Below, piece after piece: positions 28,099 through 38,066 of a stretch of DNA of 38,300 bases (its first letter is position 1; every line of letters begins with the position of its first letter). The position numbers were made by a program, and so were the translations under genes. The DNA comes from Tritrichomonas foetus (lineage: Eukaryota > Parabasalia > Tritrichomonadida > Tritrichomonadidae). The DNA lies in the NCBI GenBank assembly GCA_001839685.1, contig MLAK01001027.1:1-38300 (forward strand), read 5' to 3'. The notes under the pieces were generated by a model that saw nothing but the letters and a program-made list of their open reading frames with translations, was not told where the DNA came from and did not search any database.

Positions 28099-31000
28099 AT
28101 GGAAGATTTACAAAAACTCATCGCCAACCCTGAACTTCGAACGACCAAAAATCTCACAAACATGAACAACGTTGTTAAAAAAGCCATTTCTGACAATTCG
28201 TCCGAGACAATTAAAATTCTCGCCAATTTTTTATTTTCTCCAGAATCAACGACGGTTTTGCAAACGTTTGGAAATCAAACACGCGATAATCTAAGAAAAA
28301 GTGGACTTTCTTCCCAGTTTGAAGACGAAACAAAAACAAAATTAATCGAATCTTTTTGGGAGTCAAAAATTCCGAATTTTACGGCCGCTTATAATTCAAT
28401 AATTCTATGCGGAAAAGAATTTTTCTTCAACAGCTTTGAAATCGCCAAATTAGTGAAAATATTTGCATTATATTTAATCTCCGTAAAAACCGATGAATCT
28501 TATCAAAATGCATCCAAAATACTTGAAAATCTTTTTGAATTTTATCAGGAGCCTTCAATTTTAGATTCGTCTTCTTTATTTGAAGGAAAATTCAATGATT
28601 TATTTTTGGATTTCACTGAAACAAATGAAAGCTCCACTTTTTCAATACTTTCATCAACAATTTTACAAATTATTAAAGAAATTCCCTCTTTTGATTCATC
28701 TTTTTCATACATTCGAACGCTTTCTGTCTTTTTATGCAAAATTATAAAATTTGATTCAATTTCTTCACTTTTTTCAAATGACGAATCCAAATTTATGCTA
28801 CTTTTGAAACAATTTTTAGATGAAAGACATATTTTTCTCTTATCTTGTGTCATTGGGAGAAAATTGAAGAACCAAGAATTTTGTAATTTCTGCTTTAAAA
28901 AAATGACAAGTTTGCCAACTGATCAACTTTCTGCTGTTGATCGAATATTTCTTTATAATGGAATGAACCAAATCACACCTTTCATTTCTTCAATGAATGA
29001 ATTTATTGCTTTTTATGGTGAATCCCTCTTAAGAGATTTTGATTCATCAAACAATTTAATCACATGTGCACTTCGAGGTATTTTACAAACACTTTTAAAG
29101 AGTTGTGGAAAAAATGGTGAAAATAATGAAAAATCAAATATTGGAAATGAAGTGAGTGAACAGCTTATGAAGTTCATTGAACCACTAAGTTATAATTCGA
29201 AGTTGAAAACTTGGCTTTTCCCACACCTGTTAAAAAATATTGATAGTAATTCAATTCCTAACGATCTATTAATAGAAATGGCGCAAGATCCATCAGTTGG
29301 AAACTTTGTAAGAAAATGTGTAAAATGTGTCAGTAAAATTGGCTGGAAGAGCTTAATCGATTGTTGTTATGACAAAGCAATTCAAATAACTAAATATGAT
29401 GGAAATATGATTGTTTTAAGACCAATTATTGAGCCAATTTTTGAAAATCAAGGAAATGAATCAATTGAATATGCTTTCCAAAAATTACATATTGATAATA
29501 ATGATAAAAACCAGAAAATTTTAGATACTTGGTTTAGATTTGAATGTCTTTTGTCATCACCAAAATCAAAATGGAAGATTTCTACTGAAGAAATCCGAAG
29601 TTATATTTATTTTGCAATTGGTTGTGGAAATTGGGATGTCAGAGTTGGCTCATTCATAGTTTTTACAATTGCTGGCTTTCCATTAAATGAAGAAGATATT
29701 GAATTCATTATGAACCGATTTGATGAGTATTTCTATTTTGATTCACCCAAGCACATTGTTCAAATTTCATCTACATTCTCTGATTTTATTGACCGAATCA
29801 GTTCTCGTTCAAAAACATTGAAACCTGATCAAAGTGAACAAATTATGAAATCCATCTTAAATATTTCATGTGATCACATGATTCCTTCATTTATTTCCAG
29901 TCACCGTCAATTTGCATTTGACATTGCTTCAGCTATTCTGAATAAGAATATTAAATTAATTATTTCCAATTTAGAAAATGTGAAGTCAATTGTATCATTG
30001 ACAAATGATTCAAATAGTTCCTTAAAAGCTTCAGCCTGCAAATTATTACAAAAACTGTTTGAAATTGAAGAAGTCAAAAATCATTATTCCAGCGAAGTCG
30101 AAAGTTGGCTTAGTTTTTGTTCATATCTTACTTCTGGAAAAGAATCTATTGAAACAATTCAACCAATTTTAGAAAAAGTTGAATTAACAGAAAATTGGGA
30201 AGAACAATGTGCACTTTTTGAACAAATGGTTATTAAAATCAATTCTGGAAAAGTTCCAGTAAATGAAATTGAAGAAGCTTCTGAAAAATTGTTTAACATT
30301 TTGTTAAATACTCGTGTTCTCGCTGTGACATGTCGTGGACAGCAAGCTTTAGAGTCTATTACTGTAAAATTACCAAAATCAAAACTCGAAGAAATACTTG
30401 ATAAATGGACAAATTCACTTTTACAAACGTTGGATCACTTTGATATGGAAAATATGAGGAGATCTGCGGCACTTCCATATTTGGCACTTTCTATTCTTCG
30501 ATTAAATACGCCTGATGTAATGCAAACAAAACATACTATTTTTGAGAAGCTGATTAATGCATTAATTGACGTAATTAAAACAACTGAAAATGGACAAGAA
30601 GCAACACACTCATTAAACATGGTTCGAGCTGTTTTAACTGATAAGGTTACTTCACCCTTATCTGAAGTGATTCTCCCCTCAATATTCTGTTCGATTTTCG
30701 AAGTTTGTGACAAAATCGATTGTTGGGATCTTGTAACAGCTGCTAATCTTTGTATTGCAGCAGTAATCAGGAAAATCAAAAAGAAGAACATTTCTCAAGA
30801 AGATAGTACTGAACAAAGTCTTTTATTAGAACAATTCTTTAATAAAATGATTGGATCAAGAGATTCTATACTTTCTGCATTAAAATCACCACGCCCACAC
30901 TTGAATTATTTAGCAACATTAACTTTAAGTTCATTTTCTAGTAATATTACTGATTATCAACTTCAAGAACTTGTCATTAAACATATTGGATCACGTGATT

Positions 31001-32208
31001 CACGAAGAAGACGACTTGCTGCACGTGCAACAGTTTCTGTTACAGCACAAAATGATTTATTATCATTGTTTACGAAAATTGTCAGTAATTTATCCCGGCA
31101 AAGCTATAATATTCTTCATGGACAATTTATGCTTCTTAAGGAAATATTACTTTGTTGTACAATAAATTCTTTAAATATTGAGCCATTTTGTTCAGTTGAA
31201 TTTCCAACAATAAATATTTCTAAAATTCCGCCATTTATGTATGATGACATGTTTTATGTGTTTACACAAATCGGTCATGAACAGCAGATTCCACAGAATG
31301 AACTTATTTTGGACCAATTTTATTTCGATCAAGTTTCTTTATTCCTTCACAGACATCAAATCAATCAACAATTAAATGTTTCTGGAACAGTTGCTTTACT
31401 TTGGCGTTTAACTGATGAGCGACGTTATTTGCCTCCGACTGATTTTAATGATAATTTGTTTGACATGATTTTCACAAAAAGTAACATTGAAAATGAATCC
31501 AATAATATGGCACTTTTGATTTCTGGATTAGAATTTTTCAGACTTCATTCACCATCTCAAGAAAAGTTGAAGAATCATGCTGAACTTATTGTTTCATTGA
31601 TTAAGAAAGAAATTTTCGAATCTCACATTGTTGCTTCTTTAATTACACTTCTTAAACTTGCACAGCCAACACAAAATATGTTAAATGAAATTATTCCAGC
31701 ATTAGAAAACATTGCTTATGACTTGAGAGAAGAAACTACACCTGTTCATATTGCAGTTGCTGAACTCTTACCATTGCTACTATTTGATGTAAAAGGCTAT
31801 TTAATTGCTTTGCGCTTATTAATGGATGATGTTCCATGTGTTAGAACTCTAACAATGAAAGCACTATCTGATAAGTTTGATATAGGATTTTCTTCTGAAA
31901 TTATTCTTTTCAACAGATTATTGAAAATGATTCATGAAAATTATGGAGAAACAGGAACAAAATATTTAACTTTGGCTTTACTTAAATGGGCGAAAATGAT
32001 TAGTCGCAGAATAGATTCTGACACGCATGGAGAAGCTTTGACTGTTATTGTTGATGAATTTTTCTTCTTAAGAAGAATTAGTGACGAAATTCAAATTGAT
32101 ATGAAAATTGATGGACGTCCAACAAGAAATCTTCTTATGGAAAGAAAGAAACTCGTAGAAGAAACTCTTCAAGCAATTGAAAGCCTAGTTGTTATAGATA
32201 AAAAATGA
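28099..32208 (+). CDS. THADA: THADA/Trm732-like regulator of tRNA 2'-O-methylation
   Basis: This 1,369-residue alpha-solenoid is close in size to yeast Trm732 (about 1,400). In yeast and human the family partners the Trm7/FTSJ1 methyltransferase to 2'-O-methylate position 32 of the tRNA anticodon loop. The conserved DUF2428/THADA core is at about 780-1010, with RRSAALPYLALSIL near 787, HSLNMVRAVLTD near 836, a Trp-containing helix (CWDLVTAANLCIAAVI), RPHLNYLATLTL and LHGQFMLLKEI near 1006. The basic stretch GSRDSRRRRLAARA just before the HGQ motif is as in the family. The N- and C-terminal thirds are repeats of paired helices. There is no membrane segment or catalytic site, fitting a scaffold. 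The start is supported by the initiator 11 bases upstream. It meets the MROH1-like gene tail to tail, with 152 bases between. Confidence 0.85.
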   Translation: MEDLQKLIANPELRTTKNLTNMNNVVKKAISDNSSETIKILANFLFSPESTTVLQTFGNQTRDNLRKSGLSSQFEDETKTKLIESFWESKIPNFTAAYNSIILCGKEFFFNSFEIAKLVKIFALYLISVKTDESYQNASKILENLFEFYQEPSILDSSSLFEGKFNDLFLDFTETNESSTFSILSSTILQIIKEIPSFDSSFSYIRTLSVFLCKIIKFDSISSLFSNDESKFMLLLKQFLDERHIFLLSCVIGRKLKNQEFCNFCFKKMTSLPTDQLSAVDRIFLYNGMNQITPFISSMNEFIAFYGESLLRDFDSSNNLITCALRGILQTLLKSCGKNGENNEKSNIGNEVSEQLMKFIEPLSYNSKLKTWLFPHLLKNIDSNSIPNDLLIEMAQDPSVGNFVRKCVKCVSKIGWKSLIDCCYDKAIQITKYDGNMIVLRPIIEPIFENQGNESIEYAFQKLHIDNNDKNQKILDTWFRFECLLSSPKSKWKISTEEIRSYIYFAIGCGNWDVRVGSFIVFTIAGFPLNEEDIEFIMNRFDEYFYFDSPKHIVQISSTFSDFIDRISSRSKTLKPDQSEQIMKSILNISCDHMIPSFISSHRQFAFDIASAILNKNIKLIISNLENVKSIVSLTNDSNSSLKASACKLLQKLFEIEEVKNHYSSEVESWLSFCSYLTSGKESIETIQPILEKVELTENWEEQCALFEQMVIKINSGKVPVNEIEEASEKLFNILLNTRVLAVTCRGQQALESITVKLPKSKLEEILDKWTNSLLQTLDHFDMENMRRSAALPYLALSILRLNTPDVMQTKHTIFEKLINALIDVIKTTENGQEATHSLNMVRAVLTDKVTSPLSEVILPSIFCSIFEVCDKIDCWDLVTAANLCIAAVIRKIKKKNISQEDSTEQSLLLEQFFNKMIGSRDSILSALKSPRPHLNYLATLTLSSFSSNITDYQLQELVIKHIGSRDSRRRRLAARATVSVTAQNDLLSLFTKIVSNLSRQSYNILHGQFMLLKEILLCCTINSLNIEPFCSVEFPTINISKIPPFMYDDMFYVFTQIGHEQQIPQNELILDQFYFDQVSLFLHRHQINQQLNVSGTVALLWRLTDERRYLPPTDFNDNLFDMIFTKSNIENESNNMALLISGLEFFRLHSPSQEKLKNHAELIVSLIKKEIFESHIVASLITLLKLAQPTQNMLNEIIPALENIAYDLREETTPVHIAVAELLPLLLFDVKGYLIALRLLMDDVPCVRTLTMKALSDKFDIGFSSEIILFNRLLKMIHENYGETGTKYLTLALLKWAKMISRRIDSDTHGEALTVIVDEFFFLRRISDEIQIDMKIDGRPTRNLLMERKKLVEETLQAIESLVVIDKK

Positions 32209-32360
32209 ATTATTGCATATATCTATTAATTTTTATATTCACTTTTACATTATTATGATACAAAAAAATATAAAAGTATTAAGAATATAGCGAATTAATT
32301 ATATACAATTTTTACAATTATGAAGTAATTATATCTTTGCAAGAGCAATTTTCACGGAAA

Positions 32361-35300
32361 TTACTCACGAGAATTATTCGATAGTGGTAACAATTCGGGA
32401 ATAATTGATGCTGCAGATGATGATACAAAATCGTCGGAATGATCAAGAAGAGAGAAAATATTCTCAGAGAACTCTTGTAAAACTTCGAATGACAAGGTTT
32501 TCATCATATTTAGTGATGCACCAATCATCCAATTGATAGATGAATCAATGCATTTTTGGAATATTGATCGAATAATGTCATTATTTTTATCATCTATTTC
32601 TATTTTTATGTCTTTAATGTTATTTGTTGAGACTTTTGCAATTTTTTCATTTGGATGATGCTCCAAGAGATTATATAGTATCTTATATTTATAAGAAAAT
32701 TCATTTTCATCTTTAATTATTTTAATTAAAAGGTTTGGCATATTAATATTTTGATTTAATTCTTTGTTTGAATTAATTTTCTCGGAATCAATAAATTGTT
32801 CGCATATGTCATTGAAAAAATCTTTTTTGAAGATTTCAGAAATGATTTCAAATAAAATATCATCCATTTTCTTGGTGATTTTATCATTAAAAATGGAACA
32901 ACATTGAAACATACAAACTATAATAGAACTTATCACTTTAGAAGATTCTGAACTGCACATTTTCAGAGATACTTGGAAAACACGAGAAACGTATTGAATT
33001 GGAAAACTTTGAAGTAATTCTGGCTTCTGAAACAGTTTTGTGATTTCATTCAAAGCAACAATGCAAGTTAAATTGTCAAATAAAGAAACAAAAGAAAGAA
33101 GAGTTGAAAAATAAAGATTTGTAATTGCGGATTTTTCTGAAAGATCATCAAGATGATTCAAAACTTCTCCACAAAACATTGCAATTCCAGAACTGACTTT
33201 ATATTGATTTAATTGGCAAGTGGACATCAAAAAGTTCATAACATCGACCAACAAAGACTTATCATCATCAATTAATAGATCGATAGCTTCTTTATAATCA
33301 AAATATTTTTCAGATTTTATGCCAATATTACTATAATCAATTTTACTGTCAATTTTTTCTTTATGAATGCATTTGTAAAACATTTGTTGGAATAAATGAA
33401 CTTGTTTTTCATTAACTAATGAATTTTTTTGTTGTTTATCAAACAAAATCTGATAAATAGAAGGAAGATAAAGTTCATTTTGTTTGAACATTCTGGCTGA
33501 AAATCCATAAATTAATAGTGAACTAATTACTTGATAAATGTGAATTTTTGGAATTAAATATTCATCTTCTGGTTTTGAATCAAAGAGAAAAGAAATAAAG
33601 AAAAATATTTGTCCAATTAAATTATCATCGTCTGGAATTTCCAACAATAAAATGCAAAGTTGTTGAAGAAAGAATTCAATGCATTGTATTTCTGAAAAAA
33701 GTTTCGAAACCACTGTTGTAGTCGAATACTTGTAGCCGGTGTGCAAAACGATTTTTACAAATAAATCAGGGAAATGCAAAATTAGCTCTTGAATGAATTC
33801 AGCTGATGATTCAATGGTTCCTTGAACAATATCAGTGATTAGTCCTTCACGAAATTCTGTGAGTTGATTCCCAGTATGTTTTAGAACTTGTGATAGCACA
33901 AAACTATATTGAATGGCGAAATTATGATTCTTCTTCATTCCTTCAATTGCATATGTAACAACTGATGCCAGTTCTTGTTTATTAAACATATTTAAAATCT
34001 GACCAATTTCATAAGAATCTTTAATTTCAATTTCTTTTATGTCGATGTTTTCATTTGATACATTTTGCTGCAAATTTTTAGTCAGTGAACTTAATGGAAA
34101 ATTATTTATAGGTTGAGAATTATCTTTAGTATTTCTATCAATTCGATAGATTACATTTATGCATTGTTGTGCTGTATTTCTTTCATCTTCATTATAGGAT
34201 GCGCCAATTAAATCCGCAATAATTTTGGGTAAAATTGGAATTCTTTGAATATCAACGTTCTTATAGAATTTTATTGAAGAATTTGATTCGCTTGAATTAT
34301 TATTAAACAGTGTTAAAATTCTCCAAACAAGATATAAAACATCATGGTGTGAAATATTTGGCATTAATGAACCAAGTAATGCCATTAAAGTTGACGAATC
34401 CGGAATAACACAAAGAATGGCAAGTAAAAGGCCGCGTAATTCAGTAAACATCAAATTATCATTCATTGCAAAAATAATAAAAGAAGGAATGACAACTTTT
34501 TCTCTCAAAACCCCACGTTGTGTCGCATTTAAACAAGGCGGAACTTGAATTAGGTATCTAAAAGCAGCTAGACATGGAACAAACATCTGTTTTTGTTTAT
34601 AATTAAGAAAGATATTCAAAACATACTTAAATAGGAAATCAAATTCTTTCAAAACAAAATTGGATGGAACTTTGTGAAATGTCAATCTCTTACAAAGTTC
34701 AATTAATGCATTCAAGCAATAACTTGGATGAACTTCTTTCTTTTTCATAAGTTGAATAAGAAGAGGAAACAGTTCTGTGTTGGCAGTCTTCATTAAAATA
34801 GGAACATCAATATCGCGTGCAACGTATGCCAATGTAGAGGCAATAAAATGAAATGGAATTGGAAGATTTCGTTTTCCAACAGGAAATGAAACATTTGACT
34901 TCATTGTTCGCCATGTTTTAATTAATGGCAGAATTAAAGCTTCATTTCTTCCAGAAATACTTCCAAGAACAGATGCAAAGGAATATAAAACACTGTCATT
35001 TTTATCAGTTGTTGTGGAATGCAAGTCAAAATTAATTACTTTGAATATTTTTTCAATATTGGCTGCAGCAACATCAACAGGAAGAAAAGGAACAATAGTA
35101 TCAAAGATATGCAGACAGTGTTGGCAATGACCTGCAATGGTTCCAACATCAACATCATGAATTATTGCTGAACACAAAGAAATACGAAATTGTCTATCAT
35201 TTATTAGCTTCATTATATTTGATAAAAGAGACATAATGATCGATGGAAATTCACTGTTGCTATTTATGCATCTTGAAACCGAATCTAGGAGAATTTTTAT

Positions 35301-37181
35301 TTCATCAAAAGCCAAAGGAAAAGTAAAATCAAAGAAAATCGATAAATTTCTGATCATTGCAGGAACGAATGAGTTTGTGGAACCAAGACTCATCAAACAA
35401 GAAAGAATTCGAAGTAAAAATAAACTTTTTTCGTTAATTGATTTCTTCATTAAAATAGGAACGAGTGGATGCAACATTTTTTCCGAATTATCTTCTTCTT
35501 CTGGATTTTGATGAACTGCAAATTTTTTCTTATTCAATTCCTGACTATTTTCATTTATGTTTTCCAAATTTGTTATTTGAAGGTTTTCATTGTTACTATT
35601 CATTATGAAAATATCAATTATTTGAAGAAGTGAAGGTAACAAAGCAATTTTTGATTCATCAAAAAGAAATTCAGTCAGTAATTCAAAAACAATTTGATGA
35701 TATGTAGGATTAATTGAAACAATTTGAGTTAAATAAAAACTATTTTTCATTGAAAGCGATGCATTTACCAAATAAGTAGCTAGGGCAATCACATCAGTTT
35801 CAGCTAAAACTGGATACTTCAAAAGTTCAATTGAGAGTTTACATAGAGATGAATTTATCAATTTCTTTGAAGTTACTGCAGAAATTGAACTAATAAGCAT
35901 TAACATTTGCTCTTCAGTTAATTTAATGTTGGGTGAATAAATCATTTCTAAAATTATGTTAAAAATAAGAGTGCTTCTTTGTGTGTCAATATTCATTAAT
36001 AAAATTGATAAAATTACATCGATATTATTTTCACAAAGATTAATTAAATTTTCGACAGACGCCAAATAAACTTCAGATAAACACCTTTGAGACACTGAAA
36101 ATGAATCAATTGGAAAGCCAGTCAAATTTAACTCACTAAAACTCAAATTCAAGCTATTTTGACTATTTAGATTCATATTTTGGTTATTGCTGGTTGTATT
36201 ATGTGTTGGGTTTTCGTTTGAAAAGGTAATGGATGCATTTCGAAGGAGAAATTCAATTGTGTCTTTAAGAATTTCGGTATCAAAACAAAAAGCTAATAAT
36301 AAATTTTCAATTGTAATGATGATTTTTTGTTTTTCTTCAAAATTGGTGAAATTTTGATTGGAAAGATTAATTTCACATAATTTTTTAACATACTGGTGGA
36401 TATTTAATAGACAAGCTGAAGGGGAAATATTCTTAATAATGAATTGCAAGCATTCCAAAGAATTCAAATCATTTGGATTTTCCAAAAAATGAGTTAAAAC
36501 AAATTTGAAATTAAAACTTAAAAAATTTGATGGTTGAGTGGCTTTTTCAGCCAGTTTAGAGATTAGCCGAATATAATAATAAGAATTTATGTAAATTAAT
36601 TGGTCAAAACAATTTTTCAATCTATTCAATATTTCATCAGTCGCAAATTCTGCACAATAATTCAAAGTAATGAAAGAACAGACGGATTTCATTGGAATTG
36701 CTTTTTCAAAGACATTTTTGGCGATGCCTGAAGATGTTATAAACTCTTTGCATAATTGATCCCATTCTTGAAAGCATTCAATTGATTTTACTTTATTATA
36801 TAATGAGTGAAGTGACTTAAAAATTTTGCAAAGAGTAATTTGCTTTTCACTTAAGGGCTCGCTTTCAATATTACTTTCATTTTTCATTTCAATATTGCTT
36901 TCAATTTCATGGTTTGGATTTTCTGTTGAATTTAAAATTTCATGATTTTCATTTATTGGATTTTGTTGATCGATGAGCGAACGAAACAGTAAACAGTAAA
37001 TATTTAATAATCTGACTGTGATTTTTTGTGGCGATTTTAGGAAATTTTCGATGTGATCGATAATCAGATTTGGATTTTTGCGCGAAAGCCGGATTAATGA
37101 ATCGATAGCTGAATCTGCGACTAGCTGACTCCTTAAGCATGCGTTTGTAATAAGCTTATTGATGATATCGTGGGAATTCAT
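32361..37181 (-). CDS. MROH1-like giant HEAT-repeat protein
   Basis: This 1,606-residue, almost entirely helical HEAT/ARM-type solenoid has no membrane segment or catalytic motif. Length is near that of animal MROH1 (about 1,640). The N-terminus, with a first HEAT pair followed by NPNLIIDHIENFLKSPQKIT and a long helix, resembles the MROH1 start, where a short HEAT unit is followed by a statement-like RPxLVLxxLxxYL segment. The C-terminal HEAT unit (FVSSSAASIIPELLPL) is also MROH1-like. Asn-rich loops interrupt the repeats near residues 75-110 and 330-350. MROH1 is tied to lysosome/late-endosome organisation in animals; this role is family inference. Other large HEAT proteins cannot be excluded. 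The ATG at 37181 has a TATGA site (minus-strand TCATA, 37203-37207) giving a leader of about 24 bases. Confidence 0.6.
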   Translation of the reverse strand: MNSHDIINKLITNACLRSQLVADSAIDSLIRLSRKNPNLIIDHIENFLKSPQKITVRLLNIYCLLFRSLIDQQNPINENHEILNSTENPNHEIESNIEMKNESNIESEPLSEKQITLCKIFKSLHSLYNKVKSIECFQEWDQLCKEFITSSGIAKNVFEKAIPMKSVCSFITLNYCAEFATDEILNRLKNCFDQLIYINSYYYIRLISKLAEKATQPSNFLSFNFKFVLTHFLENPNDLNSLECLQFIIKNISPSACLLNIHQYVKKLCEINLSNQNFTNFEEKQKIIITIENLLLAFCFDTEILKDTIEFLLRNASITFSNENPTHNTTSNNQNMNLNSQNSLNLSFSELNLTGFPIDSFSVSQRCLSEVYLASVENLINLCENNIDVILSILLMNIDTQRSTLIFNIILEMIYSPNIKLTEEQMLMLISSISAVTSKKLINSSLCKLSIELLKYPVLAETDVIALATYLVNASLSMKNSFYLTQIVSINPTYHQIVFELLTEFLFDESKIALLPSLLQIIDIFIMNSNNENLQITNLENINENSQELNKKKFAVHQNPEEEDNSEKMLHPLVPILMKKSINEKSLFLLRILSCLMSLGSTNSFVPAMIRNLSIFFDFTFPLAFDEIKILLDSVSRCINSNSEFPSIIMSLLSNIMKLINDRQFRISLCSAIIHDVDVGTIAGHCQHCLHIFDTIVPFLPVDVAAANIEKIFKVINFDLHSTTTDKNDSVLYSFASVLGSISGRNEALILPLIKTWRTMKSNVSFPVGKRNLPIPFHFIASTLAYVARDIDVPILMKTANTELFPLLIQLMKKKEVHPSYCLNALIELCKRLTFHKVPSNFVLKEFDFLFKYVLNIFLNYKQKQMFVPCLAAFRYLIQVPPCLNATQRGVLREKVVIPSFIIFAMNDNLMFTELRGLLLAILCVIPDSSTLMALLGSLMPNISHHDVLYLVWRILTLFNNNSSESNSSIKFYKNVDIQRIPILPKIIADLIGASYNEDERNTAQQCINVIYRIDRNTKDNSQPINNFPLSSLTKNLQQNVSNENIDIKEIEIKDSYEIGQILNMFNKQELASVVTYAIEGMKKNHNFAIQYSFVLSQVLKHTGNQLTEFREGLITDIVQGTIESSAEFIQELILHFPDLFVKIVLHTGYKYSTTTVVSKLFSEIQCIEFFLQQLCILLLEIPDDDNLIGQIFFFISFLFDSKPEDEYLIPKIHIYQVISSLLIYGFSARMFKQNELYLPSIYQILFDKQQKNSLVNEKQVHLFQQMFYKCIHKEKIDSKIDYSNIGIKSEKYFDYKEAIDLLIDDDKSLLVDVMNFLMSTCQLNQYKVSSGIAMFCGEVLNHLDDLSEKSAITNLYFSTLLSFVSLFDNLTCIVALNEITKLFQKPELLQSFPIQYVSRVFQVSLKMCSSESSKVISSIIVCMFQCCSIFNDKITKKMDDILFEIISEIFKKDFFNDICEQFIDSEKINSNKELNQNINMPNLLIKIIKDENEFSYKYKILYNLLEHHPNEKIAKVSTNNIKDIKIEIDDKNNDIIRSIFQKCIDSSINWMIGASLNMMKTLSFEVLQEFSENIFSLLDHSDDFVSSSAASIIPELLPLSNNSRE

Positions 37182-37364
37182 TGATGATGTAAAGTTATAT
37201 TATATGATTTGCGAACTTTATCGTCTGAATATATGCAACTAATATAATTTTAGCAAATATTTGTGTTTTCTGACAATAAATGGTTTTGTATATTGAATTT
37301 CGATCTACATTTGGGTTAAGCTTTTTCAAGCTTTATTTGTTCAAATGGTAAAACAACTTTTACA
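37182..37364. promoter_or_regulatory. Bidirectional promoter region of MROH1-like and NatD genes
   Basis: 183 bases lie between divergent ATGs. A minus-strand initiator-like TCATA is at 37203-37207. On the plus strand, only TCA-A contexts occur, so no consensus initiator is visible for the NatD gene. Confidence 0.4.
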
Positions 37365-37368
37365 ATGA
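37345..37368 (+). other. Seven-codon upstream ORF overlapping the NatD start
   Basis: ATG at 37345 opens a seven-codon frame (MVKQLLQ) whose TGA at 37366-37368 overlaps the NatD ATG at 37365-37367 in an ATGA arrangement. It matters only if transcription starts upstream of 37345, which is not known. Confidence 0.35.
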
Positions 37369-38066
37369 TAAAATGGCCGGAAAAGGAAATCAGTTTTAAA
37401 AAAAGGATGCAAAAGAAATCGAAAGCTCAACTTCGTAAAGAGAAATTAAGGCAAGAAACCGAACTCCTCAATCAAAAAATGCAAAAAATAAAAGATGCAA
37501 ACGCAAACCCAGATAATTTATCCGATCTTCCAATGTTTCAGAAATTTAACAAAAATGGCATTTCAGCCGTCTTCAAATACTATCAGCATTGCCCTGAAGA
37601 ATCCAAAGAATGGGTTTTCGATCTCACCAGAAGAAATATGCAAGAGCTCTATGAAAAGACTTGGGGATGGAATGAGGGTAAAAAGAAACGTGAACTTTTT
37701 GATGATGAAGCACGTTATTTAATTCTCACTGAAGAAGAATCAAATAAACCAATTGGTTTTGTTCACATCAGGTTCGAATATGAAAATAACACTCTTCGTG
37801 AGTATATTTATGAATTCCAGGTTGAGCCAGAATATCAAGGCAAAGGTGTCGGAAGATTTATGATGCAGGCATCGGAATTCATTGCTTTGAAGCGTGGAAT
37901 GGAGGCTGTGATGCTCACCGTGTTCAGAATTAACACTGGCGCGATGGCTTTCTACAGAAAGATGAACTATGGCCCACACGAAATTTCCCCATCGATTTCT
38001 GATCCAGCACATCTTGATGACTATGATTACGAAGTGTTCTATAAGTCACTTGTGAAGAAACAATAA
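37365..38066 (+). CDS. NAA40: N-alpha-acetyltransferase 40 (NatD), histone H4/H2A N-terminal acetylase
   Basis: This 233-residue GNAT enzyme is near the 237 residues of human NAA40. In other eukaryotes the enzyme acetylates the N-terminal Ser of histones H4 and H2A. A basic helical leader (about 8-30) is followed by FDLTRRNMQELYEKTWGW (85-102), which matches the NAA40-specific FDLTxxNMQxxYExxxWGW. The acetyl-CoA motif is YQGKGVG (157-163) after the YEFQVEP strand (149-155). VMLTVFRINTGAMAFYRKMNY (182-202) and SPSIS (208-212) are also NAA40-specific. The start is taken as the first in-frame ATG; M15 (37407) is an alternative that would leave a shorter basic leader closer to animal proteins. 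The stop TAA is followed at once by TAATAAA-like sequence, a likely poly(A) signal. Confidence 0.93.
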   Translation: MIKWPEKEISFKKRMQKKSKAQLRKEKLRQETELLNQKMQKIKDANANPDNLSDLPMFQKFNKNGISAVFKYYQHCPEESKEWVFDLTRRNMQELYEKTWGWNEGKKKRELFDDEARYLILTEEESNKPIGFVHIRFEYENNTLREYIYEFQVEPEYQGKGVGRFMMQASEFIALKRGMEAVMLTVFRINTGAMAFYRKMNYGPHEISPSISDPAHLDDYDYEVFYKSLVKKQ

